Positions 29,636 through 40,954 of a stretch of 64,000 nt of DNA are shown here, one piece after another. The notes beneath the pieces are model-generated. The model saw only the letters and a list, made by a program, of their open reading frames with translations. It was not told the origin of the DNA and made no database searches. Source of the stretch: an uncultured Actinomycetes bacterium. Its GTDB lineage: Bacteria > Actinomycetota > Actinomycetes > Nanopelagicales > Nanopelagicaceae. The DNA is taken from the NCBI GenBank assembly GCA_903836945.1, contig CAILSO010000008.1, positions 1 through 64,000 of the forward strand. Direction: 5' to 3'. The stretch's first letter is position 1; every line of letters starts with the position of its first letter. The position numbers and the translations under genes are program-made.

Positions 29636-30307
29636 TTGTACTTCGTGCACGTAGTCATCATGGGTTGTGGTCGCGTCGGATCTGGTCTAGCAATTGATCT
29701 TGAAAGCGCTGGTCACTCAGTTGCCATCATCGATCAAAACCGCGAGGCATTTCGTCGCCTAGGGGCAGATTTCAAGGGCAAGACAATCGCTGGCGTCGGA
29801 TTTGATCGCGATATCTTGATGGAAGCTGGTATCGAAAAGGCTGAAGCCTTCGCCGCGGTTTCAAATGGCGATAACTCAAATATCTTGGCTGCTCGCGTAG
29901 CGCGCGAGACATATGGCGTTCAAAATGTTGTTGCCCGAATCTACGATCCAGCTCGAGCGGAAATTTATCAACGCCTCGGCATCCCAACAGTTGCAACTGT
30001 TCTCTGGGCCACCGACCAAATTCTTCGCCGCCTAGTTCCTGAAGGAACTCGTTCCGAGTGGCGCGATGCAAGTGGCGTCATACAACTATGTGAAGTTCAT
30101 TTACACAAGGAATGGTTTGGTCAACCGGTTTCTTTAATTGAGACTATTACTAAAGCTCGAGTCGCTTTCATTACTCGCCTTGGTGAAGGAATGATTCCAA
30201 GTGAGAAGACCGTCCTTCAAGAGGGAGATCTGGTCCACGTTATGGTTGCCGATAAAGAACTGCCGGTTGTTGAAGCCGCTCTAGCTAAATCTCCGGAAGA
30301 GGCTTAA
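29636..30307 (+). CDS. TrkA-family potassium uptake regulatory protein (first of pair)
   Basis: VIMGCGRVGSGLAIDLESAGHSVAIIDQN Rossmann motif and TrkA-C-like end. Confidence 0.9.
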   Translation: MYFVHVVIMGCGRVGSGLAIDLESAGHSVAIIDQNREAFRRLGADFKGKTIAGVGFDRDILMEAGIEKAEAFAAVSNGDNSNILAARVARETYGVQNVVARIYDPARAEIYQRLGIPTVATVLWATDQILRRLVPEGTRSEWRDASGVIQLCEVHLHKEWFGQPVSLIETITKARVAFITRLGEGMIPSEKTVLQEGDLVHVMVADKELPVVEAALAKSPEEA

Positions 30308-30310
30308 TCA

Positions 30311-30967
30311 ATGAAAATTGCTATTGCTGGTGCCGGAAATGTTGGTCGCTCAATTGCCCGTGAATTGTTAGAAAATGGCCATCACGTTCTTCTAATTGAT
30401 CGTGATCCAAAGGCGCTTAAAATGGATAGCGTCCCAAGCGCGGAATGGTTACTTGCAGATGTCTGCGAAATTACCTCTTTAGATAATGCAAAGTTAGATA
30501 CCTGCCAGGTACTCATTGCCGCTACTGGCGATGACAAAGTTAATTTAGTTTCATCCCTGCTTGCAAAGACCGAATATGGCGTCCCGCGCGTAGTTGCCCG
30601 GGTAAATCATCCCAAGAATGAATGGATGTTCGATGCCTCATGGGGCGTAGATGTTGCAGTATCAACACCAAGAATTATCTCGGCAATTGTTGAAGAGGCA
30701 GTGTCTGTCGGCGATGTCGTTCGCCTATTCCAACTGCGCAAAGGCGAAGCGAGCTTGGTTGAAATCACCTTGCCTGATAGTGCCAAGGCCTGCGGTCGCA
30801 CCGTTGAAGAAGTTCAACTCCCAGAAAATGCAACCCTTGCTGCGATTGTTCGTGATGGTCAGGTTATTCCGCCACACTCACATGATGTTTATTCAGCTGG
30901 CGATGAATTGATCTTTATTGCTACCGCAGCTGCTGAAGATCAATTGAAGTCGTGCTTTATCGCTTAA
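30311..30967 (+). CDS. TrkA-family potassium uptake regulatory protein (second of pair)
   Basis: IAIAGAGNVGRSIARELLENGHHVLLIDRD; adjacent to the first TrkA gene. Confidence 0.9.
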   Translation: MKIAIAGAGNVGRSIARELLENGHHVLLIDRDPKALKMDSVPSAEWLLADVCEITSLDNAKLDTCQVLIAATGDDKVNLVSSLLAKTEYGVPRVVARVNHPKNEWMFDASWGVDVAVSTPRIISAIVEEAVSVGDVVRLFQLRKGEASLVEITLPDSAKACGRTVEEVQLPENATLAAIVRDGQVIPPHSHDVYSAGDELIFIATAAAEDQLKSCFIA

Positions 30968-31578
30968 TTTTCCTTAGTTTTTGTAACTGGCACAGATTTA
31001 ATTACCAACCAAGTAGCCCACAGCGTTACTAGATAAAGCGGAAAGCCCAAGAAGACATTGGCTATTCCTAGAGCATTCAAATGATTTGATTTATAAAGTG
31101 GATACTGAATTAATAAACGAATTCCAAATAACCAGAACCAGATCCAGCTGGCTCGCGAATAGGCCTTTAGCCGACGAGAATCCTTGCGCCAGGTGAAATT
31201 CTCACCAAGGATCGGCCCCAGCATTACGCCAATTAATGGCCACTTAATCAATATTGAAATTAAATAAACCACGGCAAATGCCGAATTTTTCCAAAGACTT
31301 GGGGCGTAGTAACTCTTCGCACTTCCCGTCTTCCAGGCAAACCAGCCACAGAAAACAACTCCGATAAAGCCACTGATCGCATGCATCAAGGTGTCTTTTC
31401 GCACGATCCGAAGCAACATAAGAGCAAGAGCGCAACCGATTGAGATGTAAAGACATTGTCGTAAATTGTGAGTGATATTAAATGCAACCAAGAAAACTAA
31501 TGAGGGAACGGTCGAATCAAAGAGGCCACTCTTGCCACCAAGAGCGTTAATTACTTTGGACTTATCCTCTTCTTGCAT
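30964..31578 (-). CDS. DUF3159-family membrane protein
   Basis: GGKSGLFDSTVPSLVFLVAFNIT, FCGWFAWKTGSAKSYYAPSLWKN; multi-TM. Confidence 0.85.
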   Translation of the reverse strand: MQEEDKSKVINALGGKSGLFDSTVPSLVFLVAFNITHNLRQCLYISIGCALALMLLRIVRKDTLMHAISGFIGVVFCGWFAWKTGSAKSYYAPSLWKNSAFAVVYLISILIKWPLIGVMLGPILGENFTWRKDSRRLKAYSRASWIWFWLFGIRLLIQYPLYKSNHLNALGIANVFLGFPLYLVTLWATWLVIKSVPVTKTKEN

Positions 31579-32021
31579 TAAGAGCTCTTTCCTGTCGAAC
31601 CAAAGCCACCGGCGCCGCGGTCACTTCCAGGCAGCGAATCGACTTCAATAAATTCTGCGCGCTCTACCTGTTGAATTACTAATTGTGCGATTCGATCACC
31701 CTTTTTAAATGAGATCGACTCTTTTTGATCATGATTGATCAAAATTACTTGAAGCTCACCACGATAAGCCGCATCTACAGTTCCGGGCGTATTAGCAATG
31801 GAGACTCCATGCTTAATAGCTAAACCTGAGCGCGGGTGAACTAAAGCGACGTAACCATTTGGCAGGGCTAGTGAAATTCCGGTTGGGACCAATATGCGTT
31901 GACCGGGTTCGATTGTGAAATCGATTCTGGTGGCTAGGTCCGCCCCGGCATCTCCTGGTTTTGCATAACTAGGTAACGGAACCGATTCATCCAACCTGGT
32001 TATAAGTACTTTGACGCTCAT
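31578..32021 (-). CDS. dut: dUTP diphosphatase
   Basis: KPGDAGADLATRIDF, PRSGLAIKHGVSIANTPGTVDAAYRGE, RGAGGFGSTG. Confidence 0.96.
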   Translation of the reverse strand: MSVKVLITRLDESVPLPSYAKPGDAGADLATRIDFTIEPGQRILVPTGISLALPNGYVALVHPRSGLAIKHGVSIANTPGTVDAAYRGELQVILINHDQKESISFKKGDRIAQLVIQQVERAEFIEVDSLPGSDRGAGGFGSTGKSS

Positions 32022-32623
32022 GGATTTATCTCAAATTCTGGATCGACGAATGCCAAAAGTTCTGGGTGCGCGGTTACGTGATCGATATAGGCCTTAGGTG
32101 CGTTCTCTAGGAAATGTTTCATTGGAACGATAATAAATAAGGCCGATGCCTTGACGGCAACTGGGCCATCGGGCGCACCGATTCGCCCTTCGGCGGCGCA
32201 AAAAACCTTACGATTTTCTTGACCAGTGATCTGTGCTGAAATATAAAGTTCGGAACCGATTGGAACCGGCAAAATAAAATCTGTCTCCAGTCGCGCCGTA
32301 ACGGCTGGTGATCGAATTAACCACATCAACTTTCCAAGCGCTTCATCAAAGGCCAGTGATAGCAATCCCCCGTGGGCCAAACCCGGTGCACCCTGGTGAT
32401 TTTCGGTAACGGTAAATTTCGCCGTTAAATCTTGGCCAGCACCTGCGTGCGCGATTAAATGCAATCCAGTTGGATGTAATTCACCGCAACCAAAACAATG
32501 TCCGAAGTGTGAAGGTATTTGGGTTCCTGGGGCGGGCGCCTTTGGATGACGCGGCGGAACGCTGGCGCCTTCTGGCGGCACAGTGCTTGGAACTCTGCTC
32601 ATGTCGATAAGCCTAACCTGCAA
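32018..32623 (-). CDS. PaaI-like hotdog thioesterase
   Basis: FGCGELHPTGLHL, HQGAPGLAHGGLLSLAFDEALG. Confidence 0.88.
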   Translation of the reverse strand: MQVRLIDMSRVPSTVPPEGASVPPRHPKAPAPGTQIPSHFGHCFGCGELHPTGLHLIAHAGAGQDLTAKFTVTENHQGAPGLAHGGLLSLAFDEALGKLMWLIRSPAVTARLETDFILPVPIGSELYISAQITGQENRKVFCAAEGRIGAPDGPVAVKASALFIIVPMKHFLENAPKAYIDHVTAHPELLAFVDPEFEINP

Positions 32624-32658
32624 CTTAATAAAGTTCGCTATTCAAGTAGGGTTGGCAC

Positions 32659-33153
32659 ATGGCATTTTCAAATAGAAATTCCGCGCGTCATGCGGATTTA
32701 AATTATGGAACGCCGCTTTATTCCGAGAAGATCCGCTGGCCGTTATGGCTCTGGGCCTTTATCTTATTTCTAAGCGCTTCAATTGATTTGGCCATCTGGG
32801 CCGCGCTCTCAAGCACCGCCACCATTCTGACGACTGTGGCAAGCATTGCGCTAATTATTTATGCCAATCAAATGACGACGCTGCGAATAACCGTCACCAA
32901 GGGTTGGTTCTTAGTTGGTCCTGCTGCAATCGAGCGCGCTTTTATCCACAACTTTCGCGCCCTGGATTCCAAGGCGATGCGGGAAGTACGGGGTGTGGGC
33001 GCTGATCCGGCTTGTTATTTGGAACTTCGTTTTTGGGTCCCTACCGGATTGAAGTTGGAACTTCGAGATCCGAAAGACAAAACGCCCTATTGGTTAATTA
33101 GCACCAATAGAGCGAATGAATTATTAAAGATATTAAATTTAGCTGATCATTAA
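32659..33153 (+). CDS. DUF3093-family membrane protein
   Basis: YSEKIRWPLWLWAFILF, LRITVTKGWFLVGPAAIE, D-P-A-CYLELRFWVPTGLKLELRDPKDKTPYWLISTN. Confidence 0.85.
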   Translation: MAFSNRNSARHADLNYGTPLYSEKIRWPLWLWAFILFLSASIDLAIWAALSSTATILTTVASIALIIYANQMTTLRITVTKGWFLVGPAAIERAFIHNFRALDSKAMREVRGVGADPACYLELRFWVPTGLKLELRDPKDKTPYWLISTNRANELLKILNLADH

Positions 33154-33446
33154 GCGCAATCAACGCATACTGCATTGGCGCCAGTGCCCTTTGCTAATTG
33201 AGTGCTGTGGTGAACCATAAAGCAGCGAGAACAAGTAAATTCATCATCTTGTTTCGGCACAACGCGCACTGTTAATTCTTCACCGGAAAGATCAGCACCT
33301 GGAAGTTCTAGATTTTCAGCGGCTTCTTCTTCATCGATATCGACTTGGCCAGATTGCGCATCGGCTCGGCGAGCTTTGAGCTCTTCGAGCGACTCTTCAT
33401 GAAGTTCTTCATCCGTTTTTCGCGGGGTATCGTAATCTGTTGCCAT
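33150..33446 (-). CDS. DUF4193-family protein with C-terminal zinc-ribbon-like motif
   Basis: MATDYDTPRKTDEELHEESLEELKARR; CSRC...CVDC. Confidence 0.88.
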   Translation of the reverse strand: MATDYDTPRKTDEELHEESLEELKARRADAQSGQVDIDEEEAAENLELPGADLSGEELTVRVVPKQDDEFTCSRCFMVHHSTQLAKGTGANAVCVDCA

Positions 33447-33554
33447 GGGGCGGATAGTGTCCTATAAAGTTGTTGGTTACCTAATCAACGCTCGGCGTGT
33501 CGGAAATATTCCGTAGATGTGGATTACTTTTACCTTTTGGCTTGCTAAAGAACC

Positions 33555-34541
33555 TTAAAACTTATCGAGAACCTGGCGATCTAGATGCACCGGCTCTTGT
33601 CCTCTTGCAACTAGACGCTCAAAGTGAGTGTCACGCTTTTCAATAAAGCGGGAGACATCATCTTCTGCGCCCTTGATATAGGCGGCAAGTTCTACTCGCG
33701 CAGCTTCGCCTTCACCGGTTAGGTCGGTTCGATCAAAAACATTCCACGCCCGCAGAACTGGGGCAACAACATCTTCTAAATGGAGTTGCAGGTCATAAAT
33801 TCCAGCAAGGGCAATGCCAACCGACTTACGACCCCAACCAGGCATGCCAGCACCAGGCATTTGGAAGTTGGTTACGACATCTTTAATCGCGATCATCGCG
33901 GCATTTGGTTCGAGATCCAAGGCTTTTCCTAGAAGGTTTCGATAGAAGAGCATGTGAAGATTTTCATCTAGCGCAACGCGGGCCAACATTCCTTCAGCAA
34001 TATCATCATTGGCAATACGTCCGGTATTTCGGTGAGAAATACGAGTAGCTAGCTCTTGGAAGGAGACATAGGCAACGGTGTGCAACATATCGTTGTCGTA
34101 TGGAGTTTCATAGCCAACCTGCATGTGAGCCATACGTAAATCTTCGAGTTCATTTGGATCAACGCCACGAGTTGCCATTAAGTAATCGCGAATAACAATT
34201 GAGTGGCGCGCTTCTTCAGCGGTCCAACGATTGATCCAGGTATTCCATGCGCCTTCGCGGCCCATGGAAAGTGCAATCTCCGTGTGATAACTAGGAAGAT
34301 TATCTTCGGTAAGCAAATTTAATACCAAAGAATCTTGAGCGATCGCAGTCAATTTTGAATCTTTAGCTTCCCAAGCATCGCCATTTAGTGGGCCAGGAAA
34401 ATTACGACCTTCACTCCATGGGACATACTCGTGTGGATACCAATCTTTGGCTATCTTCATATGGCGTTCTAATTCAACGGCGACCGCTGGTTCTAGGTCG
34501 CGAATTAATCGCGTCTGGATCTTTGGGTCGATGCTGGCCAT
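33555..34541 (-). CDS. Acyl-ACP desaturase (ferritin-like diiron)
   Basis: WTAEEARHSIVIRDY and DENLHMLFYRN diiron motifs. Confidence 0.93.
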   Translation of the reverse strand: MASIDPKIQTRLIRDLEPAVAVELERHMKIAKDWYPHEYVPWSEGRNFPGPLNGDAWEAKDSKLTAIAQDSLVLNLLTEDNLPSYHTEIALSMGREGAWNTWINRWTAEEARHSIVIRDYLMATRGVDPNELEDLRMAHMQVGYETPYDNDMLHTVAYVSFQELATRISHRNTGRIANDDIAEGMLARVALDENLHMLFYRNLLGKALDLEPNAAMIAIKDVVTNFQMPGAGMPGWGRKSVGIALAGIYDLQLHLEDVVAPVLRAWNVFDRTDLTGEGEAARVELAAYIKGAEDDVSRFIEKRDTHFERLVARGQEPVHLDRQVLDKF

Positions 34542-34609
34542 GAGTAGAACTTACCCCAGAACCTATGGTTACTCGCCAGTTATGGATAACGATTTAATTA
34601 ATGATCTGG

Positions 34610-35314
34610 TTAATTCTTCAAATTCTGCGTACGAAGCAAGGCCTGTGTCCGGCGCCACTTAGCTATCTCAGCATGGTTGCCAGATAGCAAAACTTCCGGA
34701 ACCTTTAACCCGCGCCACTCTTGTGGCTTGGTGTAGTTGGGATATTCAACAAGGGTGCCATCAGAATTAGTCAAAGTGTGTGACTCTTCGGTTAAAGATT
34801 CTGGATTACCAATAACGCCTGGAATCAATCTAATGATTGCCTCCATGATTACCAATGTTGCAACTTCCCCGCCACCTAGTACGTAGTCACCAATCGAAAT
34901 TTCACGCACTTTAAAATTTGGGGCGCTTTGATAAAAATCAGTGACGCGAATATCAATTCCTTCATATCGGCCGCAAGCAAAGATTAGATGCTCGGATTCC
35001 ACGAGTTCTTGCGCCAAAGCCTGGGTAAGTTTTTCACCAGCTGGTGTTAAGACAATGAGTTCGTGAGTGAGATTTGGATTTTGCAAAGCTACTTCATCAA
35101 TCGCCTTACCCCATGGCTCCGGCGACATAACCATGCCGGCGCCACCTCCGTAAGGAGTGTCATCTACCGAGCCGTGAATATCTGAAGTCTGCGCGCGTAG
35201 GTCATGAATGCCGACCTCAATCAAGCCAGCCTTTTTTGCCTTGCCGATTAGAGAAAGTTCTAAGGGCGCAAAATACTCTGGGAAAATTGTGATTACATCA
35301 AAGCGATTACTCAT
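34610..35314 (-). CDS. trmD: tRNA (guanine-N1)-methyltransferase TrmD
   Basis: [37 protein letters not shown] at 35314. Confidence 0.96.
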   Translation of the reverse strand: MSNRFDVITIFPEYFAPLELSLIGKAKKAGLIEVGIHDLRAQTSDIHGSVDDTPYGGGAGMVMSPEPWGKAIDEVALQNPNLTHELIVLTPAGEKLTQALAQELVESEHLIFACGRYEGIDIRVTDFYQSAPNFKVREISIGDYVLGGGEVATLVIMEAIIRLIPGVIGNPESLTEESHTLTNSDGTLVEYPNYTKPQEWRGLKVPEVLLSGNHAEIAKWRRTQALLRTQNLKN

Positions 35315-35810
35315 CAAGCAATCCTTCTGGCGGAATAACGCGAATTTTCTTATTGACCACATCCACATCTGGCACGATCGCCTTCACAAATGGGATAAGT
35401 ACATCCTTGCCGTTATATTCAACGGCTAATAAATCTTGACCTGGCAGATTTACAACCTCTATTACAGGGCCAAGTTCTAATCCGCTATCGGTTGTGACAA
35501 TACAACCTAGTAATTCCTGAACGTGAAAGTCATCTTCGGTTGAATCGGCATGGATATCAACATCAGCGAGAAGTAAGACGTTGCGGAAGTTTTCGATCTG
35601 GTTGCGATCGGAGATACCTTCAAAACCCAAGAGTAGGGTTCCGTTGTGATCTCTTGCAGAGGAGATTGTTAATGGACCAAGATTTGTTGGGTCGGTTTGA
35701 AGGACTGACCCAACATAAAATCTATCTTCTGGTTGATCTGTGCGAACTTCGATTGTTGCTTCGCCAAGAACTCCATGTGCGCGCCCAATTCGAGCAACGA
35801 CTAGAAGCAC
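35307..35810 (-). CDS. rimM: Ribosome maturation factor RimM
   Basis: [30 protein letters not shown]-barrel-like C-terminus; operon position. Confidence 0.93.
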   Translation of the reverse strand: MLLVVARIGRAHGVLGEATIEVRTDQPEDRFYVGSVLQTDPTNLGPLTISSARDHNGTLLLGFEGISDRNQIENFRNVLLLADVDIHADSTEDDFHVQELLGCIVTTDSGLELGPVIEVVNLPGQDLLAVEYNGKDVLIPFVKAIVPDVDVVNKKIRVIPPEGLLDE

Positions 35811-35812
35811 TT

Positions 35813-36052
35813 TTAACGAGCCTCGTCGGCCTCGATGAGATCAACGCGAACTGAGCGACCAGCAATCGCACTTACAACAGTACGTAGTGCGCGAGCAGTA
35901 CGACCGTTGCGACCAATTACTTTGCCAATATCATCTGGATGAACGCGAACCTCAAGAGTGGTTCCACGACGATGATCCTTAGTGGTGATTACGACATCAC
36001 CAGGATTATCGACGATGCCCTTAACTAGATGTTCTAGAGCTTCATCAATCAT
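35813..36052 (-). CDS. khpA: KH-domain RNA-binding protein KhpA
   Basis: VHPDDIGKVIGRNGRTARALRTVV; between rpsP and rimM. Confidence 0.93.
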   Translation of the reverse strand: MIDEALEHLVKGIVDNPGDVVITTKDHRRGTTLEVRVHPDDIGKVIGRNGRTARALRTVVSAIAGRSVRVDLIEADEAR

Positions 36053-36054
36053 GG

Positions 36055-36615
36055 TTATTCGGCAGCCGCTTCTTCTGCTGGAGCTTGTTCAACTACAGGT
36101 GTTTCGACAACTGCTTCTGCCACTAGAGCTTCTTCGACTACAGGTGTTTCGACAACTGCTTCTGATGCAGGAGTTTCTGCCACTGGAGCTTCTTCAACTG
36201 CAGGTGCAGCCTTAGCAGCTAACTTGTCAGCAGCCTTCTTCTTTAAAGTTGTTGCGCCATCTGCTGGCTCATTTTGTGCTTCTTTAACCGCAGCTTCGTA
36301 AGCAATTAACTTGCTTGGCTTTGGTGCAATCTTGCGAAGGGTTCCTTCGGTTCCTGGAAGGCCCTTAGCCTTTTGCCAGTCACCGGTAATTTTTAGAAGT
36401 GCCTCTACAGCTTCGGTTGGTTGTGCACCAACAGACATCCAATACAAAGCGCGTTCTGATTTAACTTCAATAAGTGAAGGCTCTGTACTTGGTGAATAAC
36501 GACCGATCTCTTCAATCGCGCGAGAGTTACGAGCTGCGCGTGAATCCGTAACAACAATACGGAAGTGAGGAGTACGGATCTTTCCTAAACGCATTAAACG
36601 AATTTTTACGGCCAC
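36055..36615 (-). CDS. rpsP: 30S ribosomal protein S16 with long acidic/Ala-Val-Pro C-terminal extension
   Basis: [42 protein letters not shown] from GTG at 36615; tail [26 protein letters not shown]... Confidence 0.95.
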   Translation of the reverse strand: MAVKIRLMRLGKIRTPHFRIVVTDSRAARNSRAIEEIGRYSPSTEPSLIEVKSERALYWMSVGAQPTEAVEALLKITGDWQKAKGLPGTEGTLRKIAPKPSKLIAYEAAVKEAQNEPADGATTLKKKAADKLAAKAAPAVEEAPVAETPASEAVVETPVVEEALVAEAVVETPVVEQAPAEEAAAE

Positions 36616-36792
36616 GAAGGCTTTCTCCTTGAGTTTGGCGGCAATCCATATCCATGACAGTGGGAGCGTCACTTCAATTTCAAACCTATTTTTTATTGCT
36701 GTGCCGGTTTGGCCCAGATCGCTTGGGGGTAGAGGGCCCCTAGCAGGTGGCCAATTCTGCCAGCCACGGGGTCAGATCCCAAATTGAGGCGG

Positions 36793-38241
36793 TTAGCTTT
36801 CCAGTGCACGCTTAGCTGGATTACCAGAACGCGATTTCTTCTTTGGTGGTTGAACTGGCTTGGAAATTGCTGGCGCCGCCATCCCCGGTGGCATCTGCAT
36901 TCCTGGTGGCATCTGCATGCCGCCCTTACCGGTGCGCATCTGACGCATCATCTTCTGGGCCGCTTGGAAACGGTCGACAAGTGAGTTCACATCAGAAACT
37001 GCGCGGCCACTTCCCTTTGCGATGCGGGCTCGTCTTGAACCATTTAAAACTTTTGGATCATTGCGTTCGATTGGCGTCATTGACTGAACAATCGATTGTG
37101 TCTTTATTAATTCGTTATCATCAAATTGTTCGAGTTGCTTCTTTATGGCGCCCGAATTTGCCCCCGGAATCATTCCAAGTAGCTTGGTCATCGACCCCAT
37201 CTTCTTCATGGCTTCTAGCTGCGAGAGGAAATCATCCAAAGTGAAATCTGCACCTTCGATAAATTTCTTCTCAAACTTCGCAGTGGTTTCAGCATCCATT
37301 GCGCTCTTTGCCGTCTCGGCCAGAGTCTGAATATCTCCAAGACCCAAAATTCGAGAAGCCAAACGATCTGGGTAGAAGAGATCGAAATCGCTTACCTTTT
37401 CACCGGTCGCAGCGAACATGATTGGCTTGCCAGTAATTTGGGTAATTGAAAGCGCCGCGCCACCGCGGGCATCACCATCTAGTTTCGTTAAAACAACGGC
37501 ATCAAAGCCAACGCCATCTAAAAACGCCTGCGCTGTGCGAACCGCATCTTGGCCCACCATCGCATCAACCACATAAAGGACTTCATCAGGATTAACCGCA
37601 TCGCGAATATCGCGTGCTTGTTGCATCAATTCTTGATCAATACCCAATCGACCTGCGGTATCTACAATGACAATGTTATGTAATTTATCCTTGGCAAACT
37701 TGATGCCATCTTTTGCCACCCGAATTGGATCACCAACTCCGTTACCTGGTTCCGGTGCAAATACGGGAACTCCAACCGACTCCCCTACAACTTGGAGTTG
37801 GGTTACCGCATTTGGTCGTTGTAAATCTGAGGCGATCAAGATTGGTGTATTTCCCTGATCCTTTAACCATTTAGCCAACTTGCCAGCTAGCGAGGTTTTA
37901 CCTGCGCCTTGCAGGCCAGTAAGCAAAATAACTGTAGGCGGATTTTTTGCTAGGCGAATTCGCCTAGCGCTGCCACCGAGAATTGCAGTTAGTTCTTCGT
38001 TAACGATATTAAATATTGCCTGCGATGGGTTGGTTGATTTATTTACATCATCTAGCACCGCAAGTGATCGATCTTCGATCTGCTTTACAAAAGCCTCGGC
38101 CACCGAAATGGCTACATCCGAATCCAGTAAGGCTAGCTTTATCTCATTTGCAATATCCGATAAATCTCCGGACTTGAGCCGTCCCTTATTGCGCAGCGCA
38201 GAGAAAGCGCCAGCAAATTTATTGGAAAGGGATTCAAACAT
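36793..38241 (-). CDS. ffh: Signal recognition particle protein Ffh
   Basis: LTGLQGAGKTSLAGKLA, VDTAGRLGID, TKLDGDARGG; Met-rich M domain. Confidence 0.96.
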   Translation of the reverse strand: MFESLSNKFAGAFSALRNKGRLKSGDLSDIANEIKLALLDSDVAISVAEAFVKQIEDRSLAVLDDVNKSTNPSQAIFNIVNEELTAILGGSARRIRLAKNPPTVILLTGLQGAGKTSLAGKLAKWLKDQGNTPILIASDLQRPNAVTQLQVVGESVGVPVFAPEPGNGVGDPIRVAKDGIKFAKDKLHNIVIVDTAGRLGIDQELMQQARDIRDAVNPDEVLYVVDAMVGQDAVRTAQAFLDGVGFDAVVLTKLDGDARGGAALSITQITGKPIMFAATGEKVSDFDLFYPDRLASRILGLGDIQTLAETAKSAMDAETTAKFEKKFIEGADFTLDDFLSQLEAMKKMGSMTKLLGMIPGANSGAIKKQLEQFDDNELIKTQSIVQSMTPIERNDPKVLNGSRRARIAKGSGRAVSDVNSLVDRFQAAQKMMRQMRTGKGGMQMPPGMQMPPGMAAPAISKPVQPPKKKSRSGNPAKRALES

Positions 38242-38285
38242 GGGGCAATCCTACTAGGTGCCACAGGTGAGAAATTAACTTGCAG

Positions 38286-40541
38286 TTAGTTGGAGGTTAG
38301 CAAGATATTTTCAACTTGATTTGCCAATAACTTGGCTTGCGCCTCACTAAGTGCGCTTCCTGAGATATCTGAAACATAAAGCGTGTCAAAGGCCTCGGCT
38401 CCTAGAGTTGAAACTATTGCAGCATTTATATCGACGCCAAATCGAGAGATTGCCTTTGCCACAGTAAATAAAACTCCGGGGCGATCATGCATTCGAACTT
38501 CGATTACCGTTGCATTTGTCGCAATGTCATTAGTTGCCGAAACAATCGGTGGCGGGGTTGGGATTCCGGGATACTTTCGATAACTATTTACTCGCTCGTC
38601 AATGCGTTTGGCTAAATCTATTTCCCCATTTAAGCCACGTTGAATTAGCTCTAATAGTTTGTCGGCTTCAGGATATTCCGCATTTGGATCAGGGGAAACA
38701 GTCCAACGCATTACAGCAACATCATCAGTGGTCTTGGTGCGGGCAGATCTAACTTCCAATCTTGAAATGGTAAACACTCCAGCCACAACTGAAAGCAACC
38801 CAACTTGATCGCGGGCAATAATCTCAACATCAACCACGCCACCACTTGAGGTAAGTTTTAGATTCAAATCTGACTCTAGATTTGCTGGCGGCGTCAATTC
38901 CGGTTGCGCCACTGGTTTAGTCCCAGCCATGGCGGAGAGAACTCGACTAACTAAAGATGCGACGAGTCCGGCTTTCCAATCACTCCACGCCGACCGGCCA
39001 GTTGCCTCACCGTCGGAAATACTCAGGGCATGAAGCAGTTCGAGGGTATCTGGATTAGCTACCTTCTCGGCGACAAATTGAATTGTTTGAGGATCATCTA
39101 GGTCACGTCTGGTTGCAACAGTAGAAAGCAGGAGATGTTCTTTTACAAGTAGCGCCAGAACTTCTGCATCCTCTTTTGAAAAACCAATTCGTATCGCAAG
39201 CGGTTCAATTAATTCCGCGCCATATTCCGAGTGATCTAACCCGGCATAACCCTTGCCGATATCGTGAAGTAGCGCCGCAACTAGCAACAAATCTGGTCGC
39301 TTTACCGTGCGGGTTAAGGCAGCTGCATGAACCGCAGTTTCAAGCATATGTCGATCAACGGTGTGATGATGCAGAACATTTCGTTGTGGAAGAAATCGAA
39401 CGTGTCCCCACTCGGCAATCCATTGCTCTATCAAGCCCTCTTGATCCAAGGCTTCAAATACTCGAATCATCTCTTTACCGGCGCCAATTAACGAGACTAA
39501 ATCCTCGCGAGCCTGGCGCGGCCATGGAGTTGGGAGGTTGGCAAAATTCTCCGCCATCGCGATACAAGCATCAATTGAAAGTGGAACTCCCCGTTGCGCG
39601 GCAGCCGCTGCTGCTCGAAGCCCAATCTCTGGATCACTTCCTAAGTCATAACCACTTTCGATAGTGATTTCATTCTTATCCAGCACTAGGCCCTTTGCGA
39701 TTTTAACTGCACTCTTTCTTTTAAAAAATGATTTGCTGCCTTCATGGTCTAAGCGATGCCAGGTTAAATCCATTACATAATCAACGGTTCGAGCCGCCTT
39801 GGCAATATCTAACATGAGCGCGTCAGCATCTGCATATTGCATTATTTCTGCAACTTGATCTTGTTCTGTAAGCATCAGCTGATCACGTGGTTTGCTCAGA
39901 ATTGAGTGAAGCACATCTCGAACATTTGCCAAAAGCGCTTCTGCAACACCAATCCGATCAAGTGAAATGTTAAGTACTCCGGCGGCATCAATTGCTCGAA
40001 GCGCCGTAATATCGCGCAGTCCACCACGTGCCTCTTTTAAATCTGGCTCCAGTAAAAAAGCAAGTTCGCCAGATCGTTCGGCTCGCTCTTTGATTGCCGC
40101 TTTAACCTTAGGAAAATTCCTTCGATAATCTTTACGCCAATCTTCATTCGAATCGGTTAAGACCGAATCGAATAGCTCTCGATTTCCAGCAACCAGTCGA
40201 AGATCTAACAAGCCCATAGCCACGCGAATATCTTCATTCGCAATTTCACGCGTCTGTGATCTAGTTCGAACTGAATGATCTACTGCTCTCCCGCTTGACC
40301 AAAGTGGATAGAGAAAAGTATTTACAAACTCGGTTAATCGCTCAGTCTTCTCTGAGCCAGCATGCAAAATCAAAAGATCTAAGTCAGAGCCTGGAGAAAG
40401 TTCGCCTCGGCCATAACCCCCAACAGCGCAAAGTGTGACCGAATTTGCATCAGATAACTTCGCACTTGCCGCGGAAATAAAAGAACCCGAGAGTTCAGTG
40501 TCGATCGTTGCCGATCGTTCTCTGCGCTCTCGAGTTCCCAT
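38286..40541 (-). CDS. glnD: [Protein-PII] uridylyltransferase
   Basis: GGYGRGELSPGSDLDLL (NTase), LLHDIGKGYAGLDHSEYG (HD), two C-terminal ACT-like regions. Confidence 0.95.
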   Translation of the reverse strand: MGTRERRERSATIDTELSGSFISAASAKLSDANSVTLCAVGGYGRGELSPGSDLDLLILHAGSEKTERLTEFVNTFLYPLWSSGRAVDHSVRTRSQTREIANEDIRVAMGLLDLRLVAGNRELFDSVLTDSNEDWRKDYRRNFPKVKAAIKERAERSGELAFLLEPDLKEARGGLRDITALRAIDAAGVLNISLDRIGVAEALLANVRDVLHSILSKPRDQLMLTEQDQVAEIMQYADADALMLDIAKAARTVDYVMDLTWHRLDHEGSKSFFKRKSAVKIAKGLVLDKNEITIESGYDLGSDPEIGLRAAAAAAQRGVPLSIDACIAMAENFANLPTPWPRQAREDLVSLIGAGKEMIRVFEALDQEGLIEQWIAEWGHVRFLPQRNVLHHHTVDRHMLETAVHAAALTRTVKRPDLLLVAALLHDIGKGYAGLDHSEYGAELIEPLAIRIGFSKEDAEVLALLVKEHLLLSTVATRRDLDDPQTIQFVAEKVANPDTLELLHALSISDGEATGRSAWSDWKAGLVASLVSRVLSAMAGTKPVAQPELTPPANLESDLNLKLTSSGGVVDVEIIARDQVGLLSVVAGVFTISRLEVRSARTKTTDDVAVMRWTVSPDPNAEYPEADKLLELIQRGLNGEIDLAKRIDERVNSYRKYPGIPTPPPIVSATNDIATNATVIEVRMHDRPGVLFTVAKAISRFGVDINAAIVSTLGAEAFDTLYVSDISGSALSEAQAKLLANQVENILLTSN

Positions 40542-40545
40542 GTCT

Positions 40546-40939
<394 letters not shown>

Positions 40940-40954
40940 TTATTTCACCAGTCC

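Noticed and set aside
39176-39664. 162-aa plus-strand ORF opposite glnD
   Set aside because: Antisense shadow of the GlnD coding frame; no recognisable motif.
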